Positions 9,928 through 19,814 of a stretch of 64,000 nt of DNA are shown here, one piece after another. The translations under genes were made by a program, and so were the position numbers. The DNA is taken from contig JAGBLM010000055.1 in the NCBI GenBank assembly GCA_017635415.1, positions 1 to 64,000 on the forward strand, in the 5' to 3' direction. The stretch comes from Succinivibrio sp. GTDB taxonomy: Bacteria > Pseudomonadota > Gammaproteobacteria > Enterobacterales > Succinivibrionaceae. Numbering within the stretch: position 1 is the first letter of the stretch; every line of letters starts with the position of its first letter. Under the pieces are notes generated by a model. The model had not been told where the DNA came from. It was given only the letters and a program-made list of their open reading frames with translations, and ran no database searches.

Positions 9928-10872
9928 TTATTGACGAGCGCTGTTATGAACTGGCGGGACCTCGGTATCGAACCTTATTCCGTCCCTGGTTTCGTGATTA
10001 TCAGGTTCCATGTGCAGAGAAATATCAGCATCAGGATAGATTTTCTCCAGCGATTCCTCGGCCCTGCTGGCTATGTTATGGGCATCGTATAGGGAAATAT
10101 CGCCGGCAATTACCAGATGCCCCTGAATATAGGTCTGAGGACCTGCCCTTCTGGTTTTCAGATCATGTATGGACTCCACACCATTCACAGCGATAATCGT
10201 CTGTCTGATGGTCTGAATCTCCTCTAAGGGCAGTGAACGGTCAAGCAGAGTGTTGGTCGCCCTGATACCTATCTGCACCGCTCCCTTCAGGATCAGAAGA
10301 CCGATGATCGCGGCAAAAATACCGTCCGACCAGAGCATGCCACGCAGACTGAGCACTAATGCGACAATAACGCCGGTATTGAGCAGCAGATCTGAAACAA
10401 AATGCAATCTGTCAGCACCTATAGCTTCGCTTCTGGTCCTTTTATACACATAAGACTGAAAGAGAACCAACAGCAGAGTCAGGACCATGGTTATAGCGCT
10501 GACGGTAATCGCCGCCTCCACATGCTGTACTGTCTGCGGGTGCATAAACCGCTCTACACCGTGAGCAATCAGCAATACTGCCGAACCGCCTATAAAGGCA
10601 GCCTGAGCAAGGGAGGCAAGAGACTGTGCCTTGAAATGACCGTAGCGGTGATCTCTGTCGGCAGGCGCCATGGAATACTTTAAAGCCAGCAGATTAACAA
10701 CCGAGGCTAGACTGTCAAAGAGTGAATCCGTAAGAGAGGCAAAAATACTTGATGAGGAACTCATCATCCAGACTGCCAGTTTGATAAAAACACATAAAGC
10801 CGCCGTCGACACCGAAGCCAGACCGGCAAGCATCACCAGTTTCTTATATGTACGAAGATTCCCATCACTCAC
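9928..10872 (-). CDS. fieF: Cation diffusion facilitator, FieF type
   Basis: An inner-membrane proton-coupled divalent metal exporter of 314 residues. Six transmembrane helices are followed by a cytoplasmic ferredoxin-like domain. The tetrahedral site of the transport path is complete: D49 and D53 in SLTDSLFDS and H157/D161 in HFVSD, equivalent to D45, D49, H153 and D157 of E. coli FieF (YiiP). The RDHRYGHFKAQ segment is also typical. The D-D/H-D site fits zinc, iron(II) or cadmium transport. Downstream on the same strand is the PTS gene, about 100 bases away, with no evident functional link. Confidence 0.88.
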   Translation of the reverse strand: MSDGNLRTYKKLVMLAGLASVSTAALCVFIKLAVWMMSSSSSIFASLTDSLFDSLASVVNLLALKYSMAPADRDHRYGHFKAQSLASLAQAAFIGGSAVLLIAHGVERFMHPQTVQHVEAAITVSAITMVLTLLLVLFQSYVYKRTRSEAIGADRLHFVSDLLLNTGVIVALVLSLRGMLWSDGIFAAIIGLLILKGAVQIGIRATNTLLDRSLPLEEIQTIRQTIIAVNGVESIHDLKTRRAGPQTYIQGHLVIAGDISLYDAHNIASRAEESLEKIYPDADISLHMEPDNHETRDGIRFDTEVPPVHNSARQ

Positions 10873-10955
10873 GCTCTCGTCCTTAACCGTGTGAAGCGGT
10901 AGACAGTTTTTTTAATTATATTTTTCAGATTTCTTCTGCCAAATGTTAGAGATTT

Positions 10956-10961
10956 TATAAT
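10956..10961 (+). promoter_or_regulatory. Candidate -10 element of plsB
   Basis: A perfect TATAAT hexamer 33 bases upstream of the plsB start. The -35 region is poor (CTTCTG at 17-base spacing), so this is a candidate only. Confidence 0.35.
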
Positions 10962-10993
10962 AGATCTTGTATCAGCGTCAGGAATTTTTAATT

Positions 10994-13447
10994 ATGTTGA
11001 ACCGTATCCTTCGTAAAATCTTTTACTGGCCAATCAGGCTTACGGCAACATGTGATACCGTACCGCTTGAACCAATGAAGACTCTGAATATCGACAAAAA
11101 TAAGCCGATTGTTTATCTTACCGTGTCTTCATCACTGGGCAATCTGCTTACCATTGAGAGACTGACCCAGAGGCTGGGACTGCCCTCACCATTCTCTCCG
11201 CTGTATATAGGGAATACCAAGGTCAAACGCCTGGCTTACCTGCGCCGACCGAGATTTTTCAGTTCCAAACCCTACTACGCGGATATGATGCCGCTTTTCA
11301 ATCAGTGGTCAGAGGTCACCGACAAGAGCGGTGAAGATCTGCAGATCCTTCCTATCACTGTACTGTGGAGCAGGAACCCAAGTTATGAGGGTCTGTCCCT
11401 GGGCGGGATAAATCATCCTACGCCTATTTGGAAAAAGTTTTTTATCCTGACTTTTTTCGGTCACGATAACTGTACCATCGTAACCGAGCCGGTGCGCCTT
11501 AGTGTTCTCAAACAGCGTCTTGAACACAGCAATAATCCGGATCTGTTACGACGGTTCGTCGAACTGTTTTTCTTAAAAACAGCCCGCTCTGTCGTCGGCA
11601 AAGCCTTCCCTAATCGGCACAGACTGATTCTGGATTTAATTAAAAGACCGGCGGTAAAGGCTGCGATCAGCAAAGAGGCGGTACGTTTATCGCAAAGCGA
11701 GGAAGAGGTAACAAGACAGGCCTACGATATCTACAATGTCATGGTCGCGGATACCCGCTACCCGTTGCTCAAATTCCTCAACAGAATCATCTCCTGTATC
11801 TGGAACCATATCTACCACGGTCAGACCATTATGGGAGCGGATAAGGTCAGACAGCTGGTGCAGAACGGCTATGAGATAATCTATATTCCCTGCCACCGCA
11901 GTCATATGGACTATATCCTGCTCAGTTATGTGATTTTCCATGAAGGTCTGCCCATCCCCCAGATTGCCTCTGGCGACAATCTGAATTTTTTCCCGGTAGG
12001 TCCGCTTATCAGACGCTGCGGTTCTTACTTTATCCGCCGCAAGATGAAAGGTGATGATTTTTACATCACCCTGTTCAGTGAGTATCTGAGCATCCTTTTT
12101 GAACGCGGCTATGCAACCGAGTTCTTCATTGAAGGCGGTCGCTCCCGTACAGGAAGGACTCTGCCGCCTAAAACAGGAATGGTGGCTATGACCGTCGAAT
12201 CACAACTGCGCGGAATCGAAAGACCGATTGCCTTTGTGCCGACGTATCTTGGCTATGAGCATGTCTCCGAGGTTGGCTCCTATATGAAGGAGCTTAACGG
12301 TCAGGAAAAACAGAAGGAAAGCGCCAAGCAGCTGCTAGGTATTTTCAAGCGCATGCGCTATTACGGACGCGGCTATGTGACCTTTGGCGAACCGGTAATA
12401 GTTCCAAGATTCCTCAATGAAAATGTTCCATCCTGGCGGGATTACATCGACCCTACCGGAACCAGGCCAAAACCGGACTGGCTTTTCGGCACGGTCAACA
12501 GCATGGCTAGGCAGATTATCATCAACCTGAACAAGTCTGCAGTGATAAACGGTATTAACCTTTGCGCTCTGGCGATCATCAGCGATCAGGATCATATGAT
12601 GAGCATGCGTATGCTACGCAATTGCATCAACCTCTACCTGAAACTACTCAAAGTTTCAGGACAGACCCGCTCGCTGCCTGAATCAACCGTAGGAACCCTG
12701 ATTGATCAGGCACTGGAACTCAATAAATTCCATGTCTATGACGTGGGCGACGACATGAAGGTCGTCCGCCCTAGTCACGGTCAGACCCTGCAGCTGACCT
12801 ACTTCCAGAACAATATTGTCCATCTGTTTGCTCTGCCAGCCCTAGTGGCCAGCATTATTATCCGTAACGGTCATCTGCCACGAGAGGATGTCCGTGTACA
12901 TACACGTTCCCTGTTCTACTTCCTAAGACATGAACTGTTCTGTCCTGTCACCGAAGACGAACTTGATCCACAGATAGAGGCTTATATCGACTGTTTTATC
13001 CATGAGGGCTACATAACCCAGAGTGGCGACATGATTTATCTTTCCGGAGATAATTTTGAGGAATTCTATGTGTTAAGTCACTCCATTCATCTCAACCTTA
13101 TCCGCTATCTTGTTGCGGTAACAGCCCTCAAGCATACTCACGATGACACCCTCAAGGTCACTGACTTTGTCAAGAAGTGCCTTGTCTATGCACGCAGACT
13201 GCCGATGGAGGTCACTAATAACTCCCCTGAATTTGCTGATCCTATCCTCTTTAGGATAATGTGTGATACATTGATTAGACACAGTTATATCTTCATCAAT
13301 GAAGATAAAACCATAAGAATTAATCCGGAAAAACTCATGAAACTGACCAGAGCAGCCGAACCTCTGCTGGGGGCAAGGGACGTTAAGATCCTAAACGGCA
13401 GTCCTGCATACTATGACCCTGAACATAATCAGGATGTCAGATCCTGA
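10994..13447 (+). CDS. plsB: Glycerol-3-phosphate O-acyltransferase PlsB
   Basis: A membrane-bound enzyme that acylates sn-glycerol 3-phosphate at position 1, the first step of phospholipid synthesis. It has 817 residues (E. coli 807). The acyltransferase HX4D motif is H301-RSHM-D306, followed by the GNR/FIRR segment and block III FIEGGRSRTGR. The ATG at 10994 has AGGA at 10980-10983, whereas the longer in-frame TTG start at 10967 has no such site. GpsA, which makes its substrate, is encoded at 45-46 kb of this window. The FliL-like gene follows after 58 bases. Confidence 0.95.
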   Translation: MLNRILRKIFYWPIRLTATCDTVPLEPMKTLNIDKNKPIVYLTVSSSLGNLLTIERLTQRLGLPSPFSPLYIGNTKVKRLAYLRRPRFFSSKPYYADMMPLFNQWSEVTDKSGEDLQILPITVLWSRNPSYEGLSLGGINHPTPIWKKFFILTFFGHDNCTIVTEPVRLSVLKQRLEHSNNPDLLRRFVELFFLKTARSVVGKAFPNRHRLILDLIKRPAVKAAISKEAVRLSQSEEEVTRQAYDIYNVMVADTRYPLLKFLNRIISCIWNHIYHGQTIMGADKVRQLVQNGYEIIYIPCHRSHMDYILLSYVIFHEGLPIPQIASGDNLNFFPVGPLIRRCGSYFIRRKMKGDDFYITLFSEYLSILFERGYATEFFIEGGRSRTGRTLPPKTGMVAMTVESQLRGIERPIAFVPTYLGYEHVSEVGSYMKELNGQEKQKESAKQLLGIFKRMRYYGRGYVTFGEPVIVPRFLNENVPSWRDYIDPTGTRPKPDWLFGTVNSMARQIIINLNKSAVINGINLCALAIISDQDHMMSMRMLRNCINLYLKLLKVSGQTRSLPESTVGTLIDQALELNKFHVYDVGDDMKVVRPSHGQTLQLTYFQNNIVHLFALPALVASIIIRNGHLPREDVRVHTRSLFYFLRHELFCPVTEDELDPQIEAYIDCFIHEGYITQSGDMIYLSGDNFEEFYVLSHSIHLNLIRYLVAVTALKHTHDDTLKVTDFVKKCLVYARRLPMEVTNNSPEFADPILFRIMCDTLIRHSYIFINEDKTIRINPEKLMKLTRAAEPLLGARDVKILNGSPAYYDPEHNQDVRS

Positions 13448-13505
13448 GTCGATAATAAAATGCACCTGCACAGTACGCTGTCAGACAGGTTAAGGAGCTA
13501 ACAAA

Positions 13506-13952
13506 ATGACCAAGTATCTTATTGCGCTTTTTCTAGGCCTTTGCTTATCCACCGCCGCTATTCCTGCCCTGGCATCAGGACACGGTGAACCGGAACCTGA
13601 GGTTGAGGATGTTCCGGCTGAACCTGAGGTCAGTTACTACACCATCAATCCTGATTTCACCACCAACGTGGCTACACTTAACCCTCGTGAAAAACCGCAT
13701 TATATACGTGTCAAAATGAGTCTTATGCTCAGTGACAGCGCCGATACCCCAATTGTAACGGAAATGGAGCCGGTAATTAAGGATGCGGTCGTATCAGTTC
13801 TTGGAGCAAAGGACTTTTCCACTGTTTCAAGCAACTCAGGACGTGAGAAAATCCGCGCTGAATGCCGCGAGAAGATTGTGGCCATCATGCAGGATAAAAT
13901 CGGCCGTCAGGTCGTCGATGACGTGCTCTTTTTAAACTACATGTATCAGTAA
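13506..13952 (+). CDS. FliL-like protein with signal peptide
   Basis: A 148-residue protein. Residues 1-23 form a hydrophobic signal sequence ending ALASG, followed by an acidic Glu/Pro-rich linker and a C-terminal FliL-type domain (HYIRVKMSLMLSD to DDVLFLNYMYQ). FliL proteins belong to a stomatin-like fold family and assist stator function at the flagellar basal body. The classical FliL has a membrane anchor; here the N-terminus looks cleavable, so it may be a paralogue not inside a flagellar operon. AAGGAG 8 bases upstream supports the start. It follows plsB with no flagellar genes nearby. Confidence 0.75.
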   Translation: MTKYLIALFLGLCLSTAAIPALASGHGEPEPEVEDVPAEPEVSYYTINPDFTTNVATLNPREKPHYIRVKMSLMLSDSADTPIVTEMEPVIKDAVVSVLGAKDFSTVSSNSGREKIRAECREKIVAIMQDKIGRQVVDDVLFLNYMYQ

Positions 13953-14020
13953 GAACTGCTCCTCCACTTCGTTAGGGTGGGGCTCGCCAGTTTATTACAT
14001 CCTGTTGTGTCGCATAGATA

Positions 14021-14053
14021 AAGTCCTGTCTGCATTTGACGCAGACAAGACTT
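14021..14053. terminator. Shared hairpin between convergent fliL-like gene and glpG
   Basis: AAGTCCTGTCTGC (14021-14033) pairs with GCAGACAAGACTT (14041-14053) with one mismatch and a 7-base loop. It sits between convergent stop codons and lacks a long T-run on either side; probably a bidirectional terminator. Confidence 0.5.
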
Positions 14054-14079
14054 GTGAAAAGTTCGGTGTAGTGCTTTGA

Positions 14080-14949
14080 TTATTTCCTGAAAATATTCGC
14101 CTTAAAATCGATAAGAGCGCGCACCATACCCACCAGTAAGCCTCCAACATGACAGAAGTTGGCAATGCCGCTGAGCAGGAAACCAAACAGAATAAAAATC
14201 ACGCTGACGGTCAGCAATCCTCTGGGGAACGCCAGAGATTGCGGCAGATCCGCTCTTCTGCTGATTACGCCCATATAACCAATGACCCCGTACACCACTC
14301 CGGACATACCACCAAAGATATCACCGCCGTGCATAAAGCCGTACTGCAGCACATTTGAAACCAGAGCAGTCTCAAAGAAAAGTTCAATCAGTTTGAACGC
14401 ACCGCAGTGACGCTCAACAGGTCTGGCCAGAGCCTCCCACATGACTAGATTGAAGGCGATATGGATGAGACCGAAGTGCAAAAAGGTCGGTGTCAGCAGT
14501 CTGTAGTAATCATAAGGCGCACTAATTTCCTGCAAATGATTTAAAGAGAAAAGGTTGATGAAGATTTCCTCATCAAGGTACATGCCTATGAAAACGAGCA
14601 GACAGATCATCTCAATAATGGAAGTCACTGACAGAGGATCCCAAGACAGGGTACCAAATGACCAGGCCCTGATCTGTTTCTCTGTTTTAACTTCCTTGCC
14701 ACGGTTCCAGGAAGCCTGCACATATTTCTGCGCATACGGACTGTCGGCATATGACACCAACTCCCTTTTGGCGCGCGGTACGTCCTCTTCCTTAGCAACA
14801 GCAACAATAAAGGCCGCGCTTGCGCCCGGTCTTGCTGAAGCTTTGATCCCTATGGAATTTAAATAATCGCAGAAGGTCAAAGCCTTCTCCCGCGGCAGAA
14901 GGCAGACCTCATACGGATATTCGTCGTCTATTATTTGGAATTCAGCCAT
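14080..14949 (-). CDS. glpG: Rhomboid intramembrane serine protease GlpG
   Basis: A polytopic inner-membrane protease of 289 residues with an N-terminal cytosolic domain (about 1-100) and a six-helix rhomboid core. Catalytic S216 lies in GGMSGVVYG and H267 in NFCHVGG; the HxxxN oxyanion-hole segment (HIAFN, about 163-167) is also present. Known GlpG enzymes cleave membrane-anchored substrates near helix ends. The gene start overlaps the hldD 3' end by 19 bases on the same strand, so the two are co-transcribed. In E. coli glpG sits instead with glpE/glpR. Confidence 0.93.
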   Translation of the reverse strand: MAEFQIIDDEYPYEVCLLPREKALTFCDYLNSIGIKASARPGASAAFIVAVAKEEDVPRAKRELVSYADSPYAQKYVQASWNRGKEVKTEKQIRAWSFGTLSWDPLSVTSIIEMICLLVFIGMYLDEEIFINLFSLNHLQEISAPYDYYRLLTPTFLHFGLIHIAFNLVMWEALARPVERHCGAFKLIELFFETALVSNVLQYGFMHGGDIFGGMSGVVYGVIGYMGVISRRADLPQSLAFPRGLLTVSVIFILFGFLLSGIANFCHVGGLLVGMVRALIDFKANIFRK

Positions 14950-15893
14950 TTCATGTATTCTGCTACACCTTCGGCGACAGTCTTAAATTCCACATCGCAG
15001 CCTGCGGCGCGTAATTTGGACAGATCAGCCTGAGTAAAACACTGATAGTGACCGACAAGATGCTCAGGGAACGGCACGTATTCAATTTCACCGCGGTTAT
15101 GGTATTTGATGACCGCCTTGGCAATATTGGAGAAAGGTTCAGCTCGACCGGTACCGCAGTTGTATATGCCGGACCTGCCCTGATGCTCATAGAACCAGAC
15201 ATTAACCTTGGCTACATCACCGACATAGACAAAATCACGCATCTGTCCACCGTCAGGGTAACCCATACAACCCTTGAACAGTTTTGGATTCTCGCCCCTT
15301 AACATCTGATTGTTGAGATGGAAGGCTACACTTGCCATGGAACCCTTATGCCCCTCGCGTGGTCCGTAAACGTTGAAATAACGGAAGCCGCAAACCTGGG
15401 ATTTCAGACGAGGCAGACGACGGCGAACATATTCGTCAAACAGAAATTTTGAATAACCGTAAACATTAAGAGGACCTTCATTCTCTCTGCCCTCAACAAA
15501 GGTATCATTGCCGCCGTAGGTTGCCGCAGAAGAGGCATAGAAGAACGGTATACGATGTGCTGTAGCAAACTCAAAAAGATCTACGGTATATTCATAGTTG
15601 TTTTTCATGACATACCTGCCGTCCCATTCTGTGGTAGAAGAGCAGGCCCCCTCATGGAATATGGCTTCGATATTGGCACAGCCGTAACGGGCATCAAAGG
15701 CCTGTTCGTCCTTGACAAGACTGAGGAAATCAACCTTGTCAATATAGTCAGCAATATCAAGATCTACAATATTGACGAACTTGTGACCATCCGTAAGATT
15801 ATCCACCACCAGGATATCTCTTATACCTCTATCGTTAAGCTCCTTAACGATATTAGAGCCGATCATGCCGGCACCACCGGTAACAATAATCAT
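14931..15893 (-). CDS. hldD: ADP-L-glycero-D-manno-heptose 6-epimerase
   Basis: An NADP-dependent extended short-chain dehydrogenase of 320 residues that converts ADP-D-glycero- to ADP-L-glycero-manno-heptose, the donor for LPS inner-core heptose. It shows the Rossmann motif GGAGMIG (residues 6-12), the family-specific DNLTDGHKF segment and the catalytic Y145-xxx-K149 pair in VYGYSK. It supplies the heptosyltransferases encoded at 21.4 and 27.2 kb. Its 3' end overlaps glpG. Confidence 0.95.
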   Translation of the reverse strand: MIIVTGGAGMIGSNIVKELNDRGIRDILVVDNLTDGHKFVNIVDLDIADYIDKVDFLSLVKDEQAFDARYGCANIEAIFHEGACSSTTEWDGRYVMKNNYEYTVDLFEFATAHRIPFFYASSAATYGGNDTFVEGRENEGPLNVYGYSKFLFDEYVRRRLPRLKSQVCGFRYFNVYGPREGHKGSMASVAFHLNNQMLRGENPKLFKGCMGYPDGGQMRDFVYVGDVAKVNVWFYEHQGRSGIYNCGTGRAEPFSNIAKAVIKYHNRGEIEYVPFPEHLVGHYQCFTQADLSKLRAAGCDVEFKTVAEGVAEYMKWLNSK

Positions 15894-15978
15894 AACTAAT
15901 CCTTAATAAACAAATACTGAACCATTATATTACATGTCGGGACATTGACTCATTATTAAGAATGCACCAGGCCAAAAC

Positions 15979-17265
15979 TCAGTGCCCTCTCATCCGCAGA
16001 AATTCATCAAGGGCATTCAGTTCCGCCGTGAAATTGAGATGATCGTTCTGACGCAGATATCTGTTTTCATCCTCAAAGGCTTTAGCCAGTCGGGCGAGAA
16101 CCTCAGAGGCGCGCTGCAGAACATCGACTGAGCCCTTATCCTGACTGCCGTCAAACCTGAGACTTTGCCTGACTATCTCCTCAACATGCTTAAGATATCG
16201 CCGCAAAAAGCCTTCTGCGGTCTGCCGATCCTCAGGATCATTGCGCATCTGTCCAACCATCTGGTGTACCGCATTAATGATTTTTTCAAGATTGGCACCA
16301 AGAGGCGGTGGCAGTTTCTGCATTGAGATCAGAAGAGCATCTGCCTTCTCCTCATATACGGACAGTTCATCCTTAGTTTTAGGATTAGGCTTGTCAAACT
16401 TGCTCATCTTAACTTTAAGATTATTATTAAAATCGTTGAGATCACAAACGACACTTTCGGTGGCCAAATCCATCAGTTTATCTGTCTGCTGCAAACCCTT
16501 CTTTAAAAAATCGGAGCCTGCAGGCAGCGGACCGCCCACCATCGCCTTTTCAAGGCCGGCAAGTTTGTCATCAAGATTATCAAGCCCCGCAAGCAGTTTC
16601 CGATCCCAAAGAGCCTGCTTATCAAGACTTGTGTATCTGCGCAGGTTACTTAGCAGACTGTCAAGCGCCGTTTTAACCGCATCGGCCAGCAGGGGTGAAC
16701 CGCCCAGTTTTTCAAAGCGCAGACACAGTCTTTCAAACTTCTGCCTGTTCTGCTGCCGCTGTGAGAGATTGATGGCAAAACGATGCACAAGCACACCGAT
16801 TAAAGAGACCACAGGAAAGGTCAGCAGAGACTCCCAGAAATAGAAAACATCGGACCACAGCAAAAGCGCACAGAGCAAAAACGGCAGACCAACCCAGTCC
16901 CACAGCATTTCATTTTTCAGTGCAAAAAGGCGCTGCACAAAGGTCTGAGCGCCACCAAACAGCAGGGCCGGCTGCCATGGTAAACCGGTAGTAACTGCCG
17001 CAACGGTACTGAGCAGACCTGCCCCGACAGGAACAAACCAGTCAGGATCTTTTATGCCCCGTCTTGCTCCCGGCAGGAGACAGACCACCGCCACCCAGGT
17101 TGTAAAAAGTACGGAAAACCACCCCGACTGCATCGGGTAATAGCCCGTAGAGCGCGTTACCTTGACGGCAAGCAAACCGGCAAAGCAAGCCAGGGCATTG
17201 ATAGCGATCCGTTTAAACGCTCTCTTAAAGAACCCCCAGGTATCACCTGTTTTCGGTTTTTCCAC
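15979..17265 (-). CDS. XpaC-like membrane protein, last gene of the SPFH-TelA operon
   Basis: A 428-residue protein. Residues about 15-165 are hydrophobic, with several predicted transmembrane segments, and the remaining two thirds are a soluble helical domain (LSNLRRYTSLDKQALWDRKLL onwards). The layout and its place beside a TelA gene suggest the XpaC family, which is often paired with TelA; the name comes from Bacillus and the biochemical role is unknown. A GTG start at 17265 is supported by a GGGGAGAAGA site. It begins 18 bases behind the telA-like stop. I cannot assign a reaction. Confidence 0.6.
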   Translation of the reverse strand: MEKPKTGDTWGFFKRAFKRIAINALACFAGLLAVKVTRSTGYYPMQSGWFSVLFTTWVAVVCLLPGARRGIKDPDWFVPVGAGLLSTVAAVTTGLPWQPALLFGGAQTFVQRLFALKNEMLWDWVGLPFLLCALLLWSDVFYFWESLLTFPVVSLIGVLVHRFAINLSQRQQNRQKFERLCLRFEKLGGSPLLADAVKTALDSLLSNLRRYTSLDKQALWDRKLLAGLDNLDDKLAGLEKAMVGGPLPAGSDFLKKGLQQTDKLMDLATESVVCDLNDFNNNLKVKMSKFDKPNPKTKDELSVYEEKADALLISMQKLPPPLGANLEKIINAVHQMVGQMRNDPEDRQTAEGFLRRYLKHVEEIVRQSLRFDGSQDKGSVDVLQRASEVLARLAKAFEDENRYLRQNDHLNFTAELNALDEFLRMRGH

Positions 17266-17283
17266 TCTTCTCCCCGCTCCCTG

Positions 17284-18447
17284 TTAATCCTTTTTCTGCG
17301 TCTCATTCTCTTGTTCCTGAGCCACGATCTCTTTTTCCTGATCGTTCTGACCATGGGCGGCATTTATAACATCAGCGCGCTTGCGGGCGGCAAGATCGGT
17401 AAGACGGGTTCTTAAATCAGCCTCCATTCTGCTAATTTCAGCTTCGGTAGTATGACGGCGCTGTCTGCCCTCCTCAGCAATGGTTAGAGTTTCCTCAATA
17501 GTAGAAATCAGCTGATTCTGTACCTCACGCAGGGTCTCCACATCAACAATGGAGCGCTCAACCTCCTTAGCGGTTTCAATAGTGGCCGAATGCAGCATCT
17601 GAGCATTCTTCTTGAGCATCTCATTGGTGGTGTCGGAAACTTCCTTCTGCAGTTGTGCCGCCTGCTTCTGACTGTGGATGGAAAGTGCCAAAACCATCTG
17701 ATTCTTCCAGATAGGAATAGTAGCCAGCACACTGGTCTGAATCTTTTCTGCCAGGGTGCGGTCATTGTTCTGAATCATTCTGATCTGCGGTGCTGTCTGC
17801 AGGGTAATGGTACGAGACAGTTTAAGATCATGCAGTCTGCGTTCAAAACGGTTCAGGCACTCCGCAAAATCGCGTACATTCTGGGCATCAAGATTGTCTG
17901 CAGAGTCTTTAGCCTTGGCCTCAAGTGCAGGAAGCTCGTTTTTTCTGGCCTCTTCAAGACGCTGTTCACCTGCCGTGATGTAAGCGGATAAATCCGCATA
18001 AAAATCGCTGTTATGCTTATAAAGCTGTTCTAGAACCTGTATATCTTTGAGCAGGTTTATCTGTGCATCATCAAGTTTTTCTGCGATAACATCAATTTCC
18101 TTGGCAACAGTGTCAAATCTGGCCACCGTATCCTTGACCCTGTCAAAAAGACCGCCGATTAAAGGAATGGATTCTAAAAAGCCCTTCTTTTCTCTGACGA
18201 TTTCCTCAACCTTTATCCCTTTGACACTGGTCATCAGGGAGTTCAGCTGTGCCCCTACCTCTCCTGAATCCTTGATTCTTACGTTACTGAGAATGGAATC
18301 GGCAAACTTGGCAATCGCATCCATTGTCTTGGTGCCGTAACTTACCGTTAAGGCAGGGTCCGCAAAATCTATCTCTGCTGCTGCAGCCTTAATCTTATCT
18401 TCCGAAACGTTGACGCTCTCAAGTGCAGTTTCCTCTTTCTCTGACAT
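17284..18447 (-). CDS. TelA / toxic anion resistance family protein
   Basis: A 387-residue, largely helical cytosolic protein. The centre and C-terminus match the TelA family pattern (GLFDRVKDTVARF, the NDRTLAEKIQTSVL segment, IPIWKNQMVLAL, and long heptad-rich helices to the end). TelA members are named for tellurite tolerance on plasmids, but their mechanism is unknown and many chromosomal copies belong to envelope-stress clusters. The ATG at 18447 is chosen because GAGGAAA lies just upstream; the TTG at 18462 is in frame but would overlap that site. The fourth gene of a five-gene operon. Confidence 0.85.
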   Translation of the reverse strand: MSEKEETALESVNVSEDKIKAAAAEIDFADPALTVSYGTKTMDAIAKFADSILSNVRIKDSGEVGAQLNSLMTSVKGIKVEEIVREKKGFLESIPLIGGLFDRVKDTVARFDTVAKEIDVIAEKLDDAQINLLKDIQVLEQLYKHNSDFYADLSAYITAGEQRLEEARKNELPALEAKAKDSADNLDAQNVRDFAECLNRFERRLHDLKLSRTITLQTAPQIRMIQNNDRTLAEKIQTSVLATIPIWKNQMVLALSIHSQKQAAQLQKEVSDTTNEMLKKNAQMLHSATIETAKEVERSIVDVETLREVQNQLISTIEETLTIAEEGRQRRHTTEAEISRMEADLRTRLTDLAARKRADVINAAHGQNDQEKEIVAQEQENETQKKD

Positions 18448-18473
18448 TTTCTGTTTCCTCAAAAATACCTGTT

Positions 18474-18701
18474 TTACTTTTTATCATTCTGTGGCTTTAA
18501 CTGGCGTTCAATTCTGGTACCGCGGTAAATATCCGTTTTATCATCGAAGTTTAGACTGTTATCCACCATATAGACATCAGCCTCATTACGCGGTTTTACG
18601 CTCTTAAGTCCTGATGCCATACACGCCACGATAATATACGCCACCACGGCCCCCAGGACAAAGCCGCCGGCAATCGCCAAAACCAGATCTTCACTGTTCA
18701 T
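18474..18701 (-). CDS. Small single-pass membrane protein of the SPFH-TelA operon
   Basis: A 75-residue protein with one N-terminal transmembrane helix (about residues 7-29, Gly/Ala/Val-rich) and a charged cytosolic or periplasmic tail. No family is recognised. It starts 3 bases after the stop of the zinc-ribbon gene and ends 26 bases before the telA-like start, so it is embedded in the operon and probably real. A membrane anchor or adaptor role would be a guess from context. Confidence 0.7.
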   Translation of the reverse strand: MNSEDLVLAIAGGFVLGAVVAYIIVACMASGLKSVKPRNEADVYMVDNSLNFDDKTDIYRGTRIERQLKPQNDKK

Positions 18702-18704
18702 AAC

Positions 18705-19799
18705 TCAGTCCACCATGCAGAAGTACACAACGAAGGAGAAGACTATCCCCAAAGCTACCGTCAGCAGTGCAAAAGTCCGCCAGTAGGCAGCGTCATCGCG
18801 AGGCAGATTTCCGACAAAACGTCCGGTCTGACCGTTCATGGCAAAGGTAAAGCGCTGACCACGCCAGGTGGTATTAAGCAGCCAGACCGGGTAGAGAACA
18901 TATTTGGCACTGATCTTTTTAAACTTTATATCACTGCTTTTGAGTTTAACTCTGTCATAGCCTGTCACCGACTTCTCAAATTCGGTCTGCATTGTTCTGC
19001 TCATCCGCTCCTGAACCCTCGGTCTTACAGCCTCCTCATCCACATCGTAGCGGTTTGCCGCATAGCCTGACAGATAGGCAGGCAGATACTCAACTCCGTC
19101 TTCGGGATTAAACGGTTCGATAGATTCCATAAGATCATCTGCCATCACGGAGGAACCGTCAGCAGGGACATCTGCGAAGTCCAGCACACCTTTACGATAA
19201 GCATCGTAATAAATATGTTTTACATAGCGATAACGACTGTCCTCATAGCGCTCAATATTCTCGCAGGAAAAAACCATTCGCGCGCGCATATGACTGTCAA
19301 ACAGCCAGTAAGGCACGTAGACGCCTCTGATTTCACTGATATGATTCTCATCCCTGAAAACCGCAGGCAGGAAATGCTTACCCTCAAGGTGCTTCATATA
19401 GGCGGCTTTTACCGCCTTGGCATCAAGTTTAAACGGAACCACAAAATCAGGTTTCAGCGTTCCCTCAAAGTTGGCCGGCATAACCTGCGGATTACCGCAG
19501 AAAGGACAGTTCCCGGCTCCGGTGCCCTTAGGCACAACTATCTGGCCACCGCAACTTTGGCACAAATAGGATTCCATGTCGGCATTTTCCTCTGCGGAGA
19601 ACTGACTGCCACCATGCTGCACCTCCTCTAGGAGGTGTTCATCTTCCTTAAGATTCTTTTCGTTATCATCCTGCTCGTGTCTAAACGATTCAACGTCAAG
19701 TTCGGTATCACAGTAAGGACATTTCATCTTCTGCGACTTGCTGTCAAATTCCAGGGTTCCGCCACAGCATGGACATTTAAAACTGGTCAGATCTGACAT
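18705..19799 (-). CDS. TFIIB-type zinc-ribbon membrane protein (YdjG-like)
   Basis: A 364-residue protein with two zinc ribbons at the N-terminus (CPCC...CPYC at about 8-30 and CQSC...CPFC at about 79-98), a middle domain of unknown fold and hydrophobic helices at the extreme C-terminus (about 340-362). This layout resembles Bacillus subtilis YdjG, a membrane protein that helps anchor PspA. The ATG at 19799 has GGGGA about 6 bases upstream; a longer ATG start at 19811 is possible. It follows the SPFH gene by 15 bases. The similarity to YdjG is by domain plan and neighbourhood, not by alignment. Confidence 0.72.
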   Translation of the reverse strand: MSDLTSFKCPCCGGTLEFDSKSQKMKCPYCDTELDVESFRHEQDDNEKNLKEDEHLLEEVQHGGSQFSAEENADMESYLCQSCGGQIVVPKGTGAGNCPFCGNPQVMPANFEGTLKPDFVVPFKLDAKAVKAAYMKHLEGKHFLPAVFRDENHISEIRGVYVPYWLFDSHMRARMVFSCENIERYEDSRYRYVKHIYYDAYRKGVLDFADVPADGSSVMADDLMESIEPFNPEDGVEYLPAYLSGYAANRYDVDEEAVRPRVQERMSRTMQTEFEKSVTGYDRVKLKSSDIKFKKISAKYVLYPVWLLNTTWRGQRFTFAMNGQTGRFVGNLPRDDAAYWRTFALLTVALGIVFSFVVYFCMVD

Positions 19800-19814
19800 G
19801 ATTATCCCCATCCG

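Noticed and set aside
16241..16843. 200-codon plus-strand frame opposite the XpaC-like gene
   Set aside because: Ser/Leu/Arg-rich antisense shadow of a helical, Leu/Lys-rich gene; no family match or start signal.
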